A stretch of DNA of 64,000 nt from positions 186,001 to 250,000 of the forward strand of contig JAFEMH010002503.1 in the NCBI GenBank assembly GCA_022495995.1. The letters are read 5' to 3'. This document shows positions 23,600 through 35,060 of this stretch, piece by piece. The stretch's first letter is position 1, and the number at the start of each line of letters is the position of its first letter. Made by a program: the position numbers and the translations under genes. Source of the stretch: Adenophora triphylla var. japonica. Taxonomy: Eukaryota > Streptophyta > Magnoliopsida > Asterales > Campanulaceae. The notes under the pieces are model-generated. The model made no database searches and was not told the origin of the DNA. It saw only the letters and a program-made list of their open reading frames with translations.

Positions 23600-25029
23600 A
23601 CACACATTTACACTAAAAATTGAAACAAAACCAAAATAAAAATAAAAAGTGAATGCAAAAAAGAAAAACAGAACACACGGTGAAGCAGACGACCGCCGAG
23701 ATGTCAGTACACTTCGTCTGCTGCGACTACTTGTAGAAGAGGGACTGCGCCTCGACCGCCGTACACAGAGAGGGCCTCCGGTGAAGCCCCAACTTCGATC
23801 GTTGAAACCTCCGGCAGTTTCTTTCCCGGCCATATATTCCACCTTTTAAGAGTGGTATGAACTTCAAATAACTACTCTTCTTCTGAATTAGGGCTTGATT
23901 AGTGAACCTTATACTGGATTTTGTTCGATATATGACGGAATTAGGGGTTCATTGTGAAAATAAATTTAGTCTTAAAATTTATATGTGCTGGTTGATTTAA
24001 TTTCATTTCATATGCTATTACTATCGCAATCATCATTTTTCATCTACTGTATTGGAATCTTTAATGGAAAGCATATCGAAGCACATCGATATCATTTCTC
24101 TGCTTGTTAGATATGCTGTTTAGATATGTTTCAAGTAAAATCCATCACTTTTGTAGCTAAGTTTGTTTGTTTCCTTTAAATTCTAACACCCTTTCAAACA
24201 AAGAATAGAATTGGAGAAAATTGAACTGGCCATAGGAGGAAAACTATTTAATACTACTTACATTTCTTCTTAATGACATGAATGAGTATTGCATGTGCGA
24301 TGAATTTGTTTTGGACCGAATTCAATGGCAGGAAAGAAATGATGTAGCCAACCCCAAGTGGACTAAGGCCACGACAAACTAAAGCACAACTTTAACACTC
24401 ATTTGGTAATATATGAAAAGATGAAAAAGAATTAGCAAGATAAACCATCAACATATACAATTTTATGTCATGGGGGTATTCTATTACATTAACAAAAAAT
24501 GTTGATTTGCAAGATTTAAGGTGTGAGTTGCTATAAAGTGTTTAACTTTATTGGAAAGAAGAATGGCTGCGACACTTGACAACATTCTGAAACTTCAGTT
24601 GAGTTAAGGTTGAGTCTCTCATTCACGCATGCCCAAGTTTCCTATTTGAGAGATGTCACCAACTCTGACCTAATACTGCATTAATATTCTAGATGTTGCT
24701 ATTTTTCTTGTTTTGGCATACGTTTTGCTTCTATCCACACAACCCCCTCCCAAAAAAAAAAAGACTCCAACGGAAAGAATCTGTCCGGGGTGTTTAGTTT
24801 GAGAAGATTTCAAGGAAATTTCAACAATCATGTGTCTATATTTGTTAACTAACATCCATTTACAGCTAACTACTGCAACTCGTACTATTAATGCTACCTT
24901 CCTTTTGTGCCCTCCATAAGCCAACACTCCAATTAATTTGTTTACTTTTGACGAAAATCTATGCAGTCTATGAAGTACATGTGCGCGAAAAATATACGGT
25001 CTATTCTGTTGGCATCTTGAGTGGGTGCT
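23600..25029 (+). other. Probable leader exon and intron of the oxygenase-like gene
   Basis: A GC-richer, exon-like island at about 23650-23850 precedes an AT-rich stretch up to the ATG at 25030. It suggests a non-coding first exon and a leader intron of more than 1 kb. A short open frame at 23649-23849 has no recognisable protein. Splice points in the leader are not certain. Confidence 0.35.
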
Positions 25030-27688
25030 ATGGCAGGCAATGGTCTGCCCACTCTAGGTCGAGTGAAGCTTACTGATCTAATAGCTTCTGAAGGTCTTCC
25101 GTCTGACACATACAAACTATCAGTTTCAACCCTGTCGCAGTCACTTGCTCAATATTCTGCTGCAATCATCCAATTGCCTGCAAGCGATGGAGCTCTTGTA
25201 AGGTCTTGTCTTGAATCTGCACGACTCTATTTCCATCAAAAACCTTCCTACCCACCAGCTGATATGATGCACATGAATGATTCCCTTGAATGGTGCAAGA
25301 CTTCTGGATATTATGCAGACTCCCAGTTGTGGCAAGAGAATTATGACTTCAGACCGGGACTTACTTCTTCAGAGCCTAACAATGAAATTGATGTTGCCCC
25401 AGCTGGATTGGCAGACCTATTTGTGTTACTTGGCAAAGCAACTAGAGATATACTAGATGCAATTAGCTTTTATTTAAACCTACGTAGCTGTGCGTTTACT
25501 GAAATACTTGATAATGTTCCTTTGAGAAATAGGGAAATATCATCTTCTGTGCTGTCTGTTGGTTGTCACGCAAGGCCGTCGTTTGGGGGTCAACAACACA
25601 ATTTGGCGACCCATGAAGACGGTCAACTAGTAATGTTCCCTGATCATGAGCATCGGGCTGATAAAAGTTTGATATCTCTTGTCAAGTCAGATAAGGCAGG
25701 TCTCCATGTAAGAGATTTTCATGGTAGTTGGGTGCTCGTGGATGGTGATCTTGGTCCTCAAGATGCCATTGTCTATCCTGGGCTTGCTCTGTACCAGGCT
25801 ACAGCAGGATATGTCAGTCCTGCGCTTCATCGCACAGATGTTAATAATCTGCACGGCAGCATGTACGGGCAATGTTCTGTCACTTTCAAGCTCATGCCTA
25901 AATCCATGACCAGCCTTAATTGTTCGGAGATGAGGGCTGCTGGTCACGGAGTTGAAGCTCAATTCCAGATTCCAGTGTCAGTTGACGACTTCATGCAGCG
26001 GTCACACTCCATGGATCAACTCTTCAGCAGGAATAATTTCCCAAGCTTCAGTTTCCCTACAGCCCAAGAGGGTCAGTAAAAATTGTAATACTTTTTTACC
26101 TTCCCTTTTAAATGCAAAACATCATTTTCTTGACTAAAAAACATGGACAGTGGAGACATTAGTGAAGTGCAACATGAAATTTTCCAAAGAAGCAGGATAT
26201 GACTACTTAGCAACATGCTACACTATATGCATATACCCATATAAAATTTGGACAATTAATGCTGATATGTATAGCTGTCCACTTCTTTTTTCGCTCCTAC
26301 CCTATGAATTTAGGATGTCGAAGTTTAGATACAATCATCAAGCTGTCGCATCTTGTAAGACTTCAAACAAGTTTAACTTATCTATTCTGAATCATTGATA
26401 TCCACTACTATGTTTGACACGAGTGAAGAGGGTCCAGAGAGTATCAGGGTTCAACATGTGTCAAGCATTGGGGCTAGGGCTTTGAGAGAGTGTTATTGCT
26501 TTACAGCGTCTCTACTCTCTGTCTATTTGTTACTTCTTTGATTATTTGGTTCAGTAATGAGGTTGACCAATTTCATGGAAGTTGTCATGATCTGCATACT
26601 TTAGATTATACTCCTGTGTGCTGTGAGGGGCTTCTTTCTTTGGGACAATGGGGACATAAGCCATTCTTTTGTGTGGAAGAATAAATTTGCACCTTTTTCT
26701 TATGCATGGAATAATCTAGCCTTACTGGGTATTAATATGTCTACTAGCATGCCAATTTTGGGTTGTGTGATCTGCTACTAGGTATATTCTTCTGGATTTG
26801 GCTAAACATGTAAACAAAAAATTTGGTACTGCTGTATTAATATAAATAGCTGCAATGTAAGATTTAATCTTACCAATATTTGTGTGAATAATAAATGTAC
26901 TCCCTTCTTTTTGGAGTTAGTGTTAAGTAATGACCACTTCGTTAGCTTCCTTTTTCTGGAATCTCACTTTTACCATTTTACTCTCGATTTACTCCTTTAG
27001 CTAATGGGTCCATCAGCAATTGAAAATTCCAACACATGCTAATATTTATAATGGAATCAGATCACTTTTCTTTATTCATATGGGTCAAAGAACTCATTTA
27101 TATTGAAATGAACGGAGTATTACAATTGACAACATGCTTGATTTCAGCTACATGATGATTCAGTTACTTACAATGGATACCTGATCTGATGTTGAATCTG
27201 TTTTGATTCTGAGCGGAGATATAGTAGCATAGGGGTGTTAAAATTAGCTGCAGTTGAGGAACTTCTTTGTAGTTATTGTGGTTTATATCTTATTTGCAGG
27301 AACGATGAAGCCCATGATGAGAAAGAGGAAAAGTAATTCAAGGTGCAAACCTTTGCCACCTTCTAAGAGGTTGCGGCTTGAGGCTCAGAGAGTTCTTAAA
27401 GAGAGGGTTCAGGATATTGCTGATAAGAAGGGCATTAAGCTGAGATTCTGCACTCTCAAGGAGTGTGAGAATCACATCCATGCACTTGACAGCCCATGTG
27501 CCAACATAAGATTGGAAATTGGATGGCCACCAGGTGTGCCATTTGTTCATCCGCATGATCTTCCTAACAAGGCAAAGATTGGTTTTCTTGAAACATATGA
27601 ACCTGGTTGGACGGCAACTCATGATATGGAGTTAAGTCTAACTGAAACTGGCCAGTCAAGTCAACACAATTCTAACTGTAAGTCTTAA
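25030..27688 (+). CDS. 2-oxoglutarate/Fe(II)-dependent oxygenase-like protein, two coding exons
   Basis: Exon 1 is 25030-26071 and exon 2 is 27300-27688, joined through a split Gly codon, giving 476 residues. The start is the ATG at 25030 (MAGNGLPTLGRV). Residues 175-290 follow the isopenicillin-N-synthase-like fold: H195 and D197 in ATHEDGQLVMF and H267 in SPALHRTD fit the iron-binding triad, with GLHVRDFHGSWVLVDGDLGP between them and YGQCSVTFKLMP after. The second exon is basic (MRKRKSNSRC, PPSKRLRLEAQRV), a possible nuclear signal, and ends in a conserved-looking WPPGVPFVHPHDLPNKAKIG block. Substrate is unknown. A GTAAGT donor at 27678 could splice the last codons to an acceptor at 29221-29222; that junction itself makes TGA and shortens the protein by three residues. 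I recognise the fold, not a named gene. Confidence 0.8.
26900..27117. mobile_element. Stowaway-like MITE in the oxygenase-like intron
   Basis: Left CTCCCTTCTTTTTGGAGTTA and right ATTGAAATGAACGGAG are weak inverted repeats, both next to TA. It is degraded and about 218 bp. Confidence 0.45.
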
Positions 27689-28350
27689 ATCTTAAGTTAG
27701 GAAAACTCTTTTGCCCTTCTTTCACCAGATTCCACTTGGCTCAATAAGTTTCAGAGTTACACCTTTTTCCTAGTATCTTTAATATGATTTCACTTGTGCT
27801 CTTCCGTTATATAGTTACAAATCTCACCCAAAAGTTAACTTCCGACATTATTTTCTACAAATTCCATCCGATGAAAGGTGTTTTAGACATTTCTATTTAG
27901 GTAGAACGGATATTTTGAGTTAAAGTACAACGACAGGTAAGCCTTTTAAGCCTTGTACCAAATGAAGTGTCTGTTATACCCTTCAAAATGCCACTTAGAT
28001 GCATGTGTTAATTTTTGGATGAGATTTGTTTAAAAAAAATTGATGATAGTTAACATTTAGATGGGATTTGCTAACAAAAATTGATGGAAGTACAAAAGTG
28101 GAAAAAAGCTAAAGATACATGGGCAAAAGTGAAGCTCTGGAGCTCAGGCCAAAGTGGAATCAGGTGAGAGATAGAGGGCAACAGTGTGTGTTCCCCATTT
28201 TAAACCTCATAATCAATTTTTACTTGCAAGTTAATTCATATGGATTTTTTTTATTATGAGTATTCTTTTTCTTTCTGGTGGGTAAGGGGGTTGTACGTCT
28301 CTGTGTGCATGCTTGTGCCTTAGTACTATCCCAAGTCTGTTATTAATGTT

Positions 28351-28666
28351 AGGGAAAACTTTATTTTTATCAATCGACTTTGGGGCGTGTTTCACTTTTA
28401 CCATCAAACTTGATTTTTTTCATTTTTGTCATCGTACTACAAACAATGTTGCAATAGTGTCATTTTATACCCAAATTTGTTATTTAGACTCAAATTTATG
28501 TCATTTTTATCATCGTATTACAAATAATATTGTCATTTTTAACCCAAATTTGTTATAAAATGACACCATTGTTTAAAGTACGATGGTAAAAATGAAAAAG
28601 ATAAAAGTTGGATAGTAAAAGTGAAACACATCCTAAAGTAAGATGGACGAAATTGAAGTTTTCCCT
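28351..28666. mobile_element. Foldback MITE with 7 bp target duplication
   Basis: Ends AGGGAAAACTTTATTTTTAT and TTGAAGTTTTCCCT are inverted repeats. The arms continue inward (GTGTTTCACTTTTACC and GGTAAAAATG...AGTGAAACAC), so most of the 316 bp can fold on itself. TAATGTT lies directly on both sides (28344-28350 and 28667-28673). The superfamily is not clear. Confidence 0.75.
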
Positions 28667-28856
28667 TAATGTTATTCACAGTCTGAATTTTTCTCCTTTT
28701 GCATTGACATTAGAAGTTGCTTTGAGTATCACGGGACTCTGAGCATCATGCTCAATGCAGTGGTTTTTAACATAAGAACTGGATCAGGGTAAACTTGGTG
28801 GATGGTTTCCTGCTTTGGAAAATCCATGCTCAGTTTGCAGTTTAAGATTTTATTTA

Positions 28857-29095
28857 CTCTCCGTGTCCCTAAACGAATGTCCAAATTCAAGATTTTCTAT
28901 CCCAAATTGAATGTATTTTTTATTTTATTTTTAAAAAGAATTGTCCTTACGCATTTTTTACCAAAAAGAAATTTGGAATTCAAAGTCGATAACAAGAATA
29001 TTCATGCAGTTCTGCCATTAAAATGTATTAAAAGCATACATTTTCATAATATCCCTTAAAATGAAATTCGGACATTCATTTAGGGACGGAGGGAG
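28857..29095. mobile_element. Stowaway-like MITE
   Basis: Left CTCTCCGTGTCCCTAAACGA and right CATTTAGGGACGGAGGGAG are inverted repeats, with TA on both sides. It is the less damaged relative of the split element at 8268-9799. Confidence 0.8.
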
Positions 29096-29167
29096 TATTT
29101 CTGACTTTCTCTCCTTAGGGACATTCATTTAGGGACGGAGGGAGTATTTCTGACTTTCTCTCCTTAG
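29070..29167. repeat. 49 bp tandem duplication of a MITE end plus flank
   Basis: The segment from GGACATTCATTTAGGGACGG to CTTTCTCTCCTTAG is present at 29070-29118 and again at 29119-29167 with no mismatch seen. Each copy holds the last 26 bases of the Stowaway and 23 bases of flank. It lies just upstream of the possible acceptor at 29222. Confidence 0.92.
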
Positions 29168-29596
29168 CATCTCATTACATTGCCTTGCTTATTGGCAACC
29201 ATAAATTGGGTTGTGTTTTCAGGATTGTGTTGCCATAGCTCATCAACTTGGTCCAACTTAGTCTCTACAATTTGTGGCCTCTCAAGGCCAGTTGTCCTGT
29301 CGTCAGTCATTCGCGTTGCAGTTACTGCTACAATGGAATGGAATCAGAGGCTCCAAGGAGACCATAACAACATTTTAGTGTTCATGGGTAAGTCTGATGA
29401 GGATTTTGATGAAAGAATAGAAGTAGGTTTAGTAGTTTTTCACCTTTTTGAGGTTGTTGTATTGTAGCTCCAAGACCCCACAAGGTCAGACATTATCTTT
29501 ACCTTCCCCAGAAACATGGGTCTGTGAGATATCTTGTAATTTGGATAATTTATAGAGGAGGGAGGAATAACAGATTTTCTGGACTTGTCGCTATAT

Positions 29597-29783
29597 TTCT
29601 TCCGATACCAAATCTCCTGTATCACTTTTGTATACCACATTGTGTACCACAAGTGATCCAACGGATATGCATCATCCATGACATCATGATGATGTCGACC
29701 CTAATACCTCATATCCGTTGGATCACTTGTGATACACAATGTGGTACAGAAAAGTGGTGCAGAAGATTTGGTCTCATTTCTTC
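29597..29783. repeat. Long inverted repeat (hairpin)
   Basis: The left arm 29597-29669 and right arm 29709-29783 are reverse complements over about 73-75 bases with few mismatches. The best block is AAGTGATCCAACGGATATG against CATATCCGTTGGATCACTTG, and the loop is about 39 bases. There is no Stowaway end and no obvious target duplication. It could be a MITE remnant or a young hairpin small-RNA precursor. Confidence 0.8.
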
Positions 29784-29973
29784 TACATTGGTTTTTATGC
29801 AGAAATCAATACAAGACTAAAAATTCACCACACTTAATGGGTTAAAGATGAATATTACAACAAGAATCATGACTCCAGAATGCACCGAAATAATAATTTG
29901 TTATATATCTCAATGCCTAGTTAAAAGACAAAATACCCTTCCTCCCATGAATGCATGTTAAATTCTTGGCAGG

Positions 29974-30381
29974 TCAGAACACATAGAGCTCAGCCAGTTC
30001 CTCCAATGAATCAGAATTGAGATTTGGATCAACATTTTCAAGCATCCACAAGAGATGATCAAAGAGTACTACCTCACACTTGACCAATATGTTATAATCC
30101 CCATCGACCTTTGACTTTTCGATGAGAGCGTTCAATAAAGGATGGCTCAAGTATTTGGAACAAATCACGTATCGCCTTCTTGAGCTCCCCACGAATATTG
30201 TTTCGCGTGGCTCATTGTCGTATTCTCGATCGGCATTATTAGCATGGGCATCATCATGGTCCCACAATTCTTGATGGTTTCTTGAAGACTTGGATCTTAG
30301 GCTACTATATGAAGAAGTTCTGCTCAATTGCCTGGACAATGTCTTGCATTTTCTGAGTAACAAAGTACTGATCTTCTTCAT
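29974..30381 (-). CDS. SAUR-family (small auxin-up RNA) protein
   Basis: A single exon encodes 135 residues. The central SAUR signature is clear: ETIFVGSSRRRYVICSKYL, then SHPLLNALIEKS and a KCEVVLFDHLLWMLEN segment, in family order. The N-terminal 50 residues are basic and Ser-rich (LLRKCKTLSRQLSRTSSY), and the C-terminus ends ELAELYVF. SAUR genes are typically intronless and auxin-responsive, and some inhibit PP2C-D phosphatases to promote cell expansion. I cannot tell which SAUR this is. The ATG at 30381 has only CT-rich leader sequence upstream on its strand, which supports it as the start. Confidence 0.9.
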   Translation of the reverse strand: MKKISTLLLRKCKTLSRQLSRTSSYSSLRSKSSRNHQELWDHDDAHANNADREYDNEPRETIFVGSSRRRYVICSKYLSHPLLNALIEKSKVDGDYNILVKCEVVLFDHLLWMLENVDPNLNSDSLEELAELYVF

Positions 30382-30423
30382 GTTTGTTCTCTTTGAGTTT
30401 GCCTTGGCCTCACTGTGTGTAAG

Positions 30424-30510
30424 TGTGAAAGAGAGAGAAAGAGAGAGAGAGAGAGACTTGGAAGGAATGAAGATTAGAGGGTGACATGGGGTGGCTTCAT
30501 ATACACTCAG
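30424..30510 (-). promoter_or_regulatory. CT-rich leader and TATA-like box of the SAUR gene
   Basis: On the minus strand, CT-repeats (GA-repeats on + at about 30428-30462) lie 45-80 bases before the ATG, and a TATATGAA-like box lies near 30497-30504. The spacing fits a TATA box with a short CT-rich 5' UTR. I did not find a clear auxin-response element. Confidence 0.45.
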
Positions 30511-30706
30511 TGAAGGTGAAATGATGGGGTGGGTGGGTACAAGGTCATTGTTAATTTGGAGGAGGGATTATGACCAACTTGCAATAACCAATCTCTTTCA
30601 TGTCATGAAATTGATAATAACATGCCATCTTCTCTTCTTTTTGTAGGGTAACTCACAAACAAACACCACTGCCCATTCCAAATAATTAAGTCATTCTATT
30701 TATGTA

Positions 30707-30999
30707 CTCCCTCAGTCCACCGCCCGAAACTTCACCTTCTACCTAAATGAGTCCCGTTAGAAGCTTCACCTTTTCTAAAATGGTAATAAATGTGGGTTCC
30801 ATTTGTCAATCCCTCTCACTTAAATTGTGGGCCCCACTTGTCGTATCCACTAACTTTTTCCCCTCACATATTTAAATTGTGAGTCCCGGTTGTCATACCT
30901 ACTCACTTCTTCCCTCTCACAGCCCATTTTCCACTCATTACTTTTCTTAATTCTTGTGTCACTTCTAAAATGGTAAAGCTTCTAGCGGGACGGATGGAG
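30707..30999. mobile_element. Stowaway-like MITE upstream of the SAUR gene
   Basis: Left CTCCCTCAGTCCACCGCCC and right CTAGCGGGACGGATGGAG are inverted repeats, flanked by TA on both sides. The interior (GAAGCTTCACCTTTTCTAAAATGGTAA and its complement) is also palindromic. It lies about 325 bases upstream of the SAUR ATG. Confidence 0.8.
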
Positions 31000-31162
31000 T
31001 ATCCTCATTATTATCACATTTTTCATTTCTTTTGCTCACTGATTTTGATGTCTTGTCTGTGGAGCATTTCACTATGGTTGTTCCATCTGTTTTTATTTGG
31101 TCAAACTATAGATTACATTGTTTATTATGTTTTATTTTGATATAGGACTTTTGAAAAACCAG

Positions 31163-31531
31163 CCCAATATTGGAACTTTTTTCCAAAATGACACTGTTTC
31201 AAAAAGTATTTTCCAAGCTGTTTCAAAAAGTATTTTTCAAAATGTCACATTTTTAAAAGTATTGACCAGAATAGCCTAGTTTTTAGAATTTGCGGTTGGC
31301 AACTGCGTTTTCAAAGTTGAATTCGCAGTTGTCAACCGCGTTTTAAAAAAAAAAAAAATTAGAAAAATTATAAACCCGCGGTTGCCAACTGCGAATTCAT
31401 TAATGAAAACGCAGTTGCCAACCGCGAATTCTAAAAATTAGGCTATTTTGATCAATACTTTTAAAAGTGTGACATTTTGAGAAATACTTTTTGAAACAGT
31501 GTCATTTTGAAAAAAAAAATCCCCAATATTG
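31163..31531. mobile_element. Long foldback element with GCGGTTG palindromes
   Basis: CCCAATATTGG at the left and CCCCAATATTG at the right mark the ends of an inverted repeat with arms of about 170 bases (AAAATGACACTGTTTC against GAAACAGTGTCATTTT). The core holds four copies of the near-palindrome GCGGTTGNCAACTGCG or its complement, at 31292, 31324, 31377 and 31410. A 24 bp internal duplication lies in the left arm. It is a MITE-like foldback with no coding capacity. Confidence 0.8.
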
Positions 31532-32306
31532 AAACATTAGAAAACAATCAAACTATAATCTTTTACACCTCTCTCACATAAAACAAAAGAACATGTCGTG
31601 AAAAGATAATCTCACTACTTTAGTGGTAAATTCAATTGATCTTTAATAATAACATTATGAAACTTATGTTATCCTAGTGGTATTTCAAAAAAATTGGTTA
31701 TCAATAGTGTTATTTATGTTGGGATAGAGTACAACCGGGTTACTAGATTGAATAATGAGAGCTAAAAATGGGTTGACACGGTAAATGTGTAAGGATTTTG
31801 GGGTGTGTTGGGTGCTAGAAGCCAGCAAGGATTGGGCAGCAAAATCATGGTCAAGGTAGAAACCGTGGGTGCAGGCCATGAAGCTGACTGATGGGTGTTG
31901 GAGACTTAGACAGCAAGAATCATGGACGTGGTTTAAATCATGGGCAGGCAATAAAGCTAACTGGTCAAAATTCCTAGTAGACAGCAGAAACTATCGTACG
32001 ACACAGATTACCGTTGTACGACACATATTGCATGATTTCCTGGGTTGGGTCAAAATTGAACATTTCCAGATTTTCTTATTGTCTAGGGTTTAGGATTGTT
32101 TTAGGGCAAGTATATAAGCAATGTTTCATCCCCAAACTTGTTGTATTTCATATTTTACATATTTAGTCAAAAGATTTTGGTTTGACAGTGCCCCAAAACG
32201 TAGTCAATTAAATTGGTGAATTGGATAAACAATTCCCTTGTGTTCTTTATTGCTTTGATTGCGTATTTTTATTTTTGTTTGTGCGTGGGGGCTTTGTATT
32301 ATCTTG
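31532..32306. other. Gene-free flank, possibly an old LTR
   Basis: There is no gene. TGTTGGGATAGAGTAC near 31718 is LTR-start-like, and GTATATAAGCAATG near 32109 is TATA-like. Two diverged copies of AGCAAGAATCATGG...CAATAAAGCTAACTGG lie between. A possible LTR end, TTCCCAATA, sits on the far side of the large retrotransposon near 46250. An old LTR split by the newer element would explain this, but it is only an inference. Confidence 0.3.
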
Positions 32307-32311
32307 TATTG

Positions 32312-33059
32312 TGATACGACCCCATAAATTATATTGGGCCCTAATAATGAGAAACTAGGCCCAATAGCGAATTAAGGGCCAGGCCCATTGGGCTCAGGCC
32401 GACCAAGGGAATTTGCCGTGTTCGCGACCTAGGATGAATAAGGCCTCGAGCCGTTTTAGACCCCGCGAGAAGGAACGTGGGGATATCGATTTAGTACAAT
32501 GGGGGTATGCGAAAGACACGGCCTAGCCACGCCCGCTCATCGCAGCAAGAGGATTACGCCGCTCGCAGCCCCCGAGTCGGCGACATGACAGCTGATGTCG
32601 CCCATAGTCGTTGTCGCCTAAACGACTAGGAACTCGGGCATTCCCACGACGGCGCATCGATTGTCGCCATGTCCCTTACCCTAAGTACTTGTGGATGTGC
32701 GACCGATGTGACAAGGCGAATAGTGAAATCCCACTAAGTCGAGGTTGGCCGAGATCAATTCCATCGATGATTGACAGCGTCCCTACGCGCAAGGCACACG
32801 GGGGCTTAGTGGATATAAAAGGTGAATAGTGTTCATCGTACGGATATGTTCTCTCTCTCTCTCGCATTCTCTCTCTAAGTTCATCCATCGTTTATCACCT
32901 TCCTTGCTCATCTAACCTTACTCACGCCGAGGGGGGTACGCCTGAGTCACCCCGCCTAGTTTACCTTGTTCTTCGTGTAGCGATCAACCAAGCAAGGAAG
33001 CAAATGAGTGTCCAAGATATCTCGCCTCGCGCAACCAAAGATTTCCCATGGTAGCATCA
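32312..33059 (+). repeat. 5' LTR of the Tat/Retand-like element
   Basis: 748 bp, from TGATACGACCCCATAAATTA to TTTCCCATGGTAGCATCA. It contains a CT-microsatellite near 32852-32877 and GGATATAAAAGGTGAATAG, a TATA-type promoter motif. It differs from the 3' copy by C-to-T changes at CpG sites and by many one- or two-base indels. Confidence 0.92.
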
Positions 33060-33266
33060 CTGTTCCGATGCCGGACCCGATTTTTGTTCCTTGTTTTGGT
33101 TGGAAGATTATCGGGAAAGGTTAGAAGGTTTACCGAGAAGGTTACCGTGAATTAGGTTCGTGTTCTTCGCCGTGTTCTTGCCGAGAGGTGTTTTAAAGGT
33201 GGTTATTTGGTGTCAAGTTGATTGTGATCAGTTTGGGATTGTTTAAAAGCCCGTAATATAGTTAAA

Positions 33267-35060
33267 ATGGTACAAGAAAAGGATACTGTGCCAAGTGGAG
33301 CCTGTAACCCTATGACGGAAACTCCAAATGCCAAGGATACTCGCAAGGATGCCCGCGGACGAGATCGTGAACCGCCGCGAAGGCGACGTCCACACTTCGA
33401 GACAGATTCGGCCGTAAGGAGCGCCCGTAGCGAGAAGATAGAGAGCGAGAAGCGAGAAATAAAGGAAAGGAAGGACAACGAGACCCCGTTCCATCTAAAA
33501 CCCAGAGTGCCCTGGCCGAAGCCGAATCGGCTAAGGAACGAGAACGCCTATTTCACGAAGGTTCTCGCGAACAATGAGCTAAAAAAGATAGGCCAGCACC
33601 CACGTGATCCCGCCGTAGCCGCGGGCCGAAGTGGAAGTGGCGGGATGTAGGAGGCAAAGCGCTAGCCGAAATGCATCCAGAGGGACGAAGGGCGAACAAG
33701 GGCCATCTCGCCTCCCGAGAATGAGGAAAGTGGTTCGCAAGCATCAAGAGGATGAAAGAGCGAGGTCCGAAAGGGTCAAAAGGAGACGTGCCGATCGTAT
33801 CAAGAGGGAAGAATTTATCATAAATCGGGAAATTCGCGAGACGACTCTTACTATTTTGGATATGAAAGTGAGGAGGATCCACAAATGACAGAGATTATGC
33901 GCCAAGTCGCTCGAGGTATTCCGATGATGAAACGTATGTAAGGGAAAAGTCCCACAAATCAAGGCACTCCGACAGAGCTCGTCGAGAAGAAATGTCGCCG
34001 CGGACGTAGATCGTAGCGGCGAGAAAGGATCGATAGAGAAAGAAGTGATAGACAAAGTGGCGCAGAAGCCGCCGAAGCCGACAAGATCGCGGAGGCTATT
34101 AGAGCGGCCGAAGCTGAAGCCGTAGAATTAGCCAAAGCCGCCGAGTCGAGAAGGCGAAGAAAAGTGAAGATGATAAATGGAAATCCGAAATGGCGGAGAC
34201 GGCTAAGAAAATTAAAGAGTTGGAAGCGGAAACAAGCCCCGTGAAGTGAAAGGCTCTTATCCGGCCCCGTTCAGAAAGAGTATTCAGATTGCCGCCCGAC
34301 CCTCGCTTTCCGCATGCCAAATCTACCTAGTTATTCTGGGGAACACTAGAGCTAATACTCATATCGAGGGTTTGAGGTAACGTTGTCGCCGCCGACCGAC
34401 AACGAGGCTATAATCCGCAAGGCGTTTGCGAGCACCCGCCGATCACGCATCGAATGGTTCTGGCGCAAATGGCGGAATCGCTGATGGGGTATCGTGACCT
34501 CAAAAATAAGTTTTTCGCGAGATTCAAGCTGATCAGAGCGCAGCCCGCTCAAAAGACCGAATTGTGTAGTTTGAAACAAGATGAAGGAGAAAGCATTTCT
34601 GGCCACGTATAGATTTATGGAGGTCGCGAACCGGATTGCGCAGACGCCGCCGAGCGAGATTGTTATGCTATTTAACTCGGGCCGTCACGGCATGTTCAAG
34701 GCAGTAGTTCTCAGATGCGTCGCCGAAGACAACCTACGAGTCAGACGAAAGGGTTGTGAGCCTTACCGTAGCGGTTTCTGGAAGGAAGCCGTTAAGGCCG
34801 CCCCTCCCGCAGCAGTGCACCGGCAAGAAAAGTGCCAAAGAGCGGATTGAAGTTGTCAAAGAGGAAAGTAAGGTTGATCGAGGAGGTCGCAGCTGATCTC
34901 AGATCGGCGGAAACAAAGGGGGTCGAGGTAGAGGTCAGAACAGGAAAGATCATTAAGTTTAGCAAATTGAACACTACTTTGAGCGAGATTTGGAGGAAAG
35001 AGGAATTTCCAGAGCCTTATCCCATTCGAGAAGATACTTAAGGGCTCCTGGATCCAAGTA
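33267..35060 (+). pseudogene. gag region of the Tat/Retand-like element, broken
   Basis: The longest open piece, 33267-33650, starts MVQEKDTVPSGACNP and is highly charged. Further gag-like pieces follow in shifting frames, including LPSYSG near 34322-34340 and ASTRRSRIEWFWRKW and KQDEGESISG at 34420-34600, which match the Retrotrans_gag core pattern. Several frameshifts and stops separate them. No intact zinc knuckle is seen. Confidence 0.7.

Noticed and set aside
29180..29467. 95-codon plus-strand frame
   Set aside because: It crosses a likely splice acceptor and has no family match; probably 3' UTR of the oxygenase-like gene.
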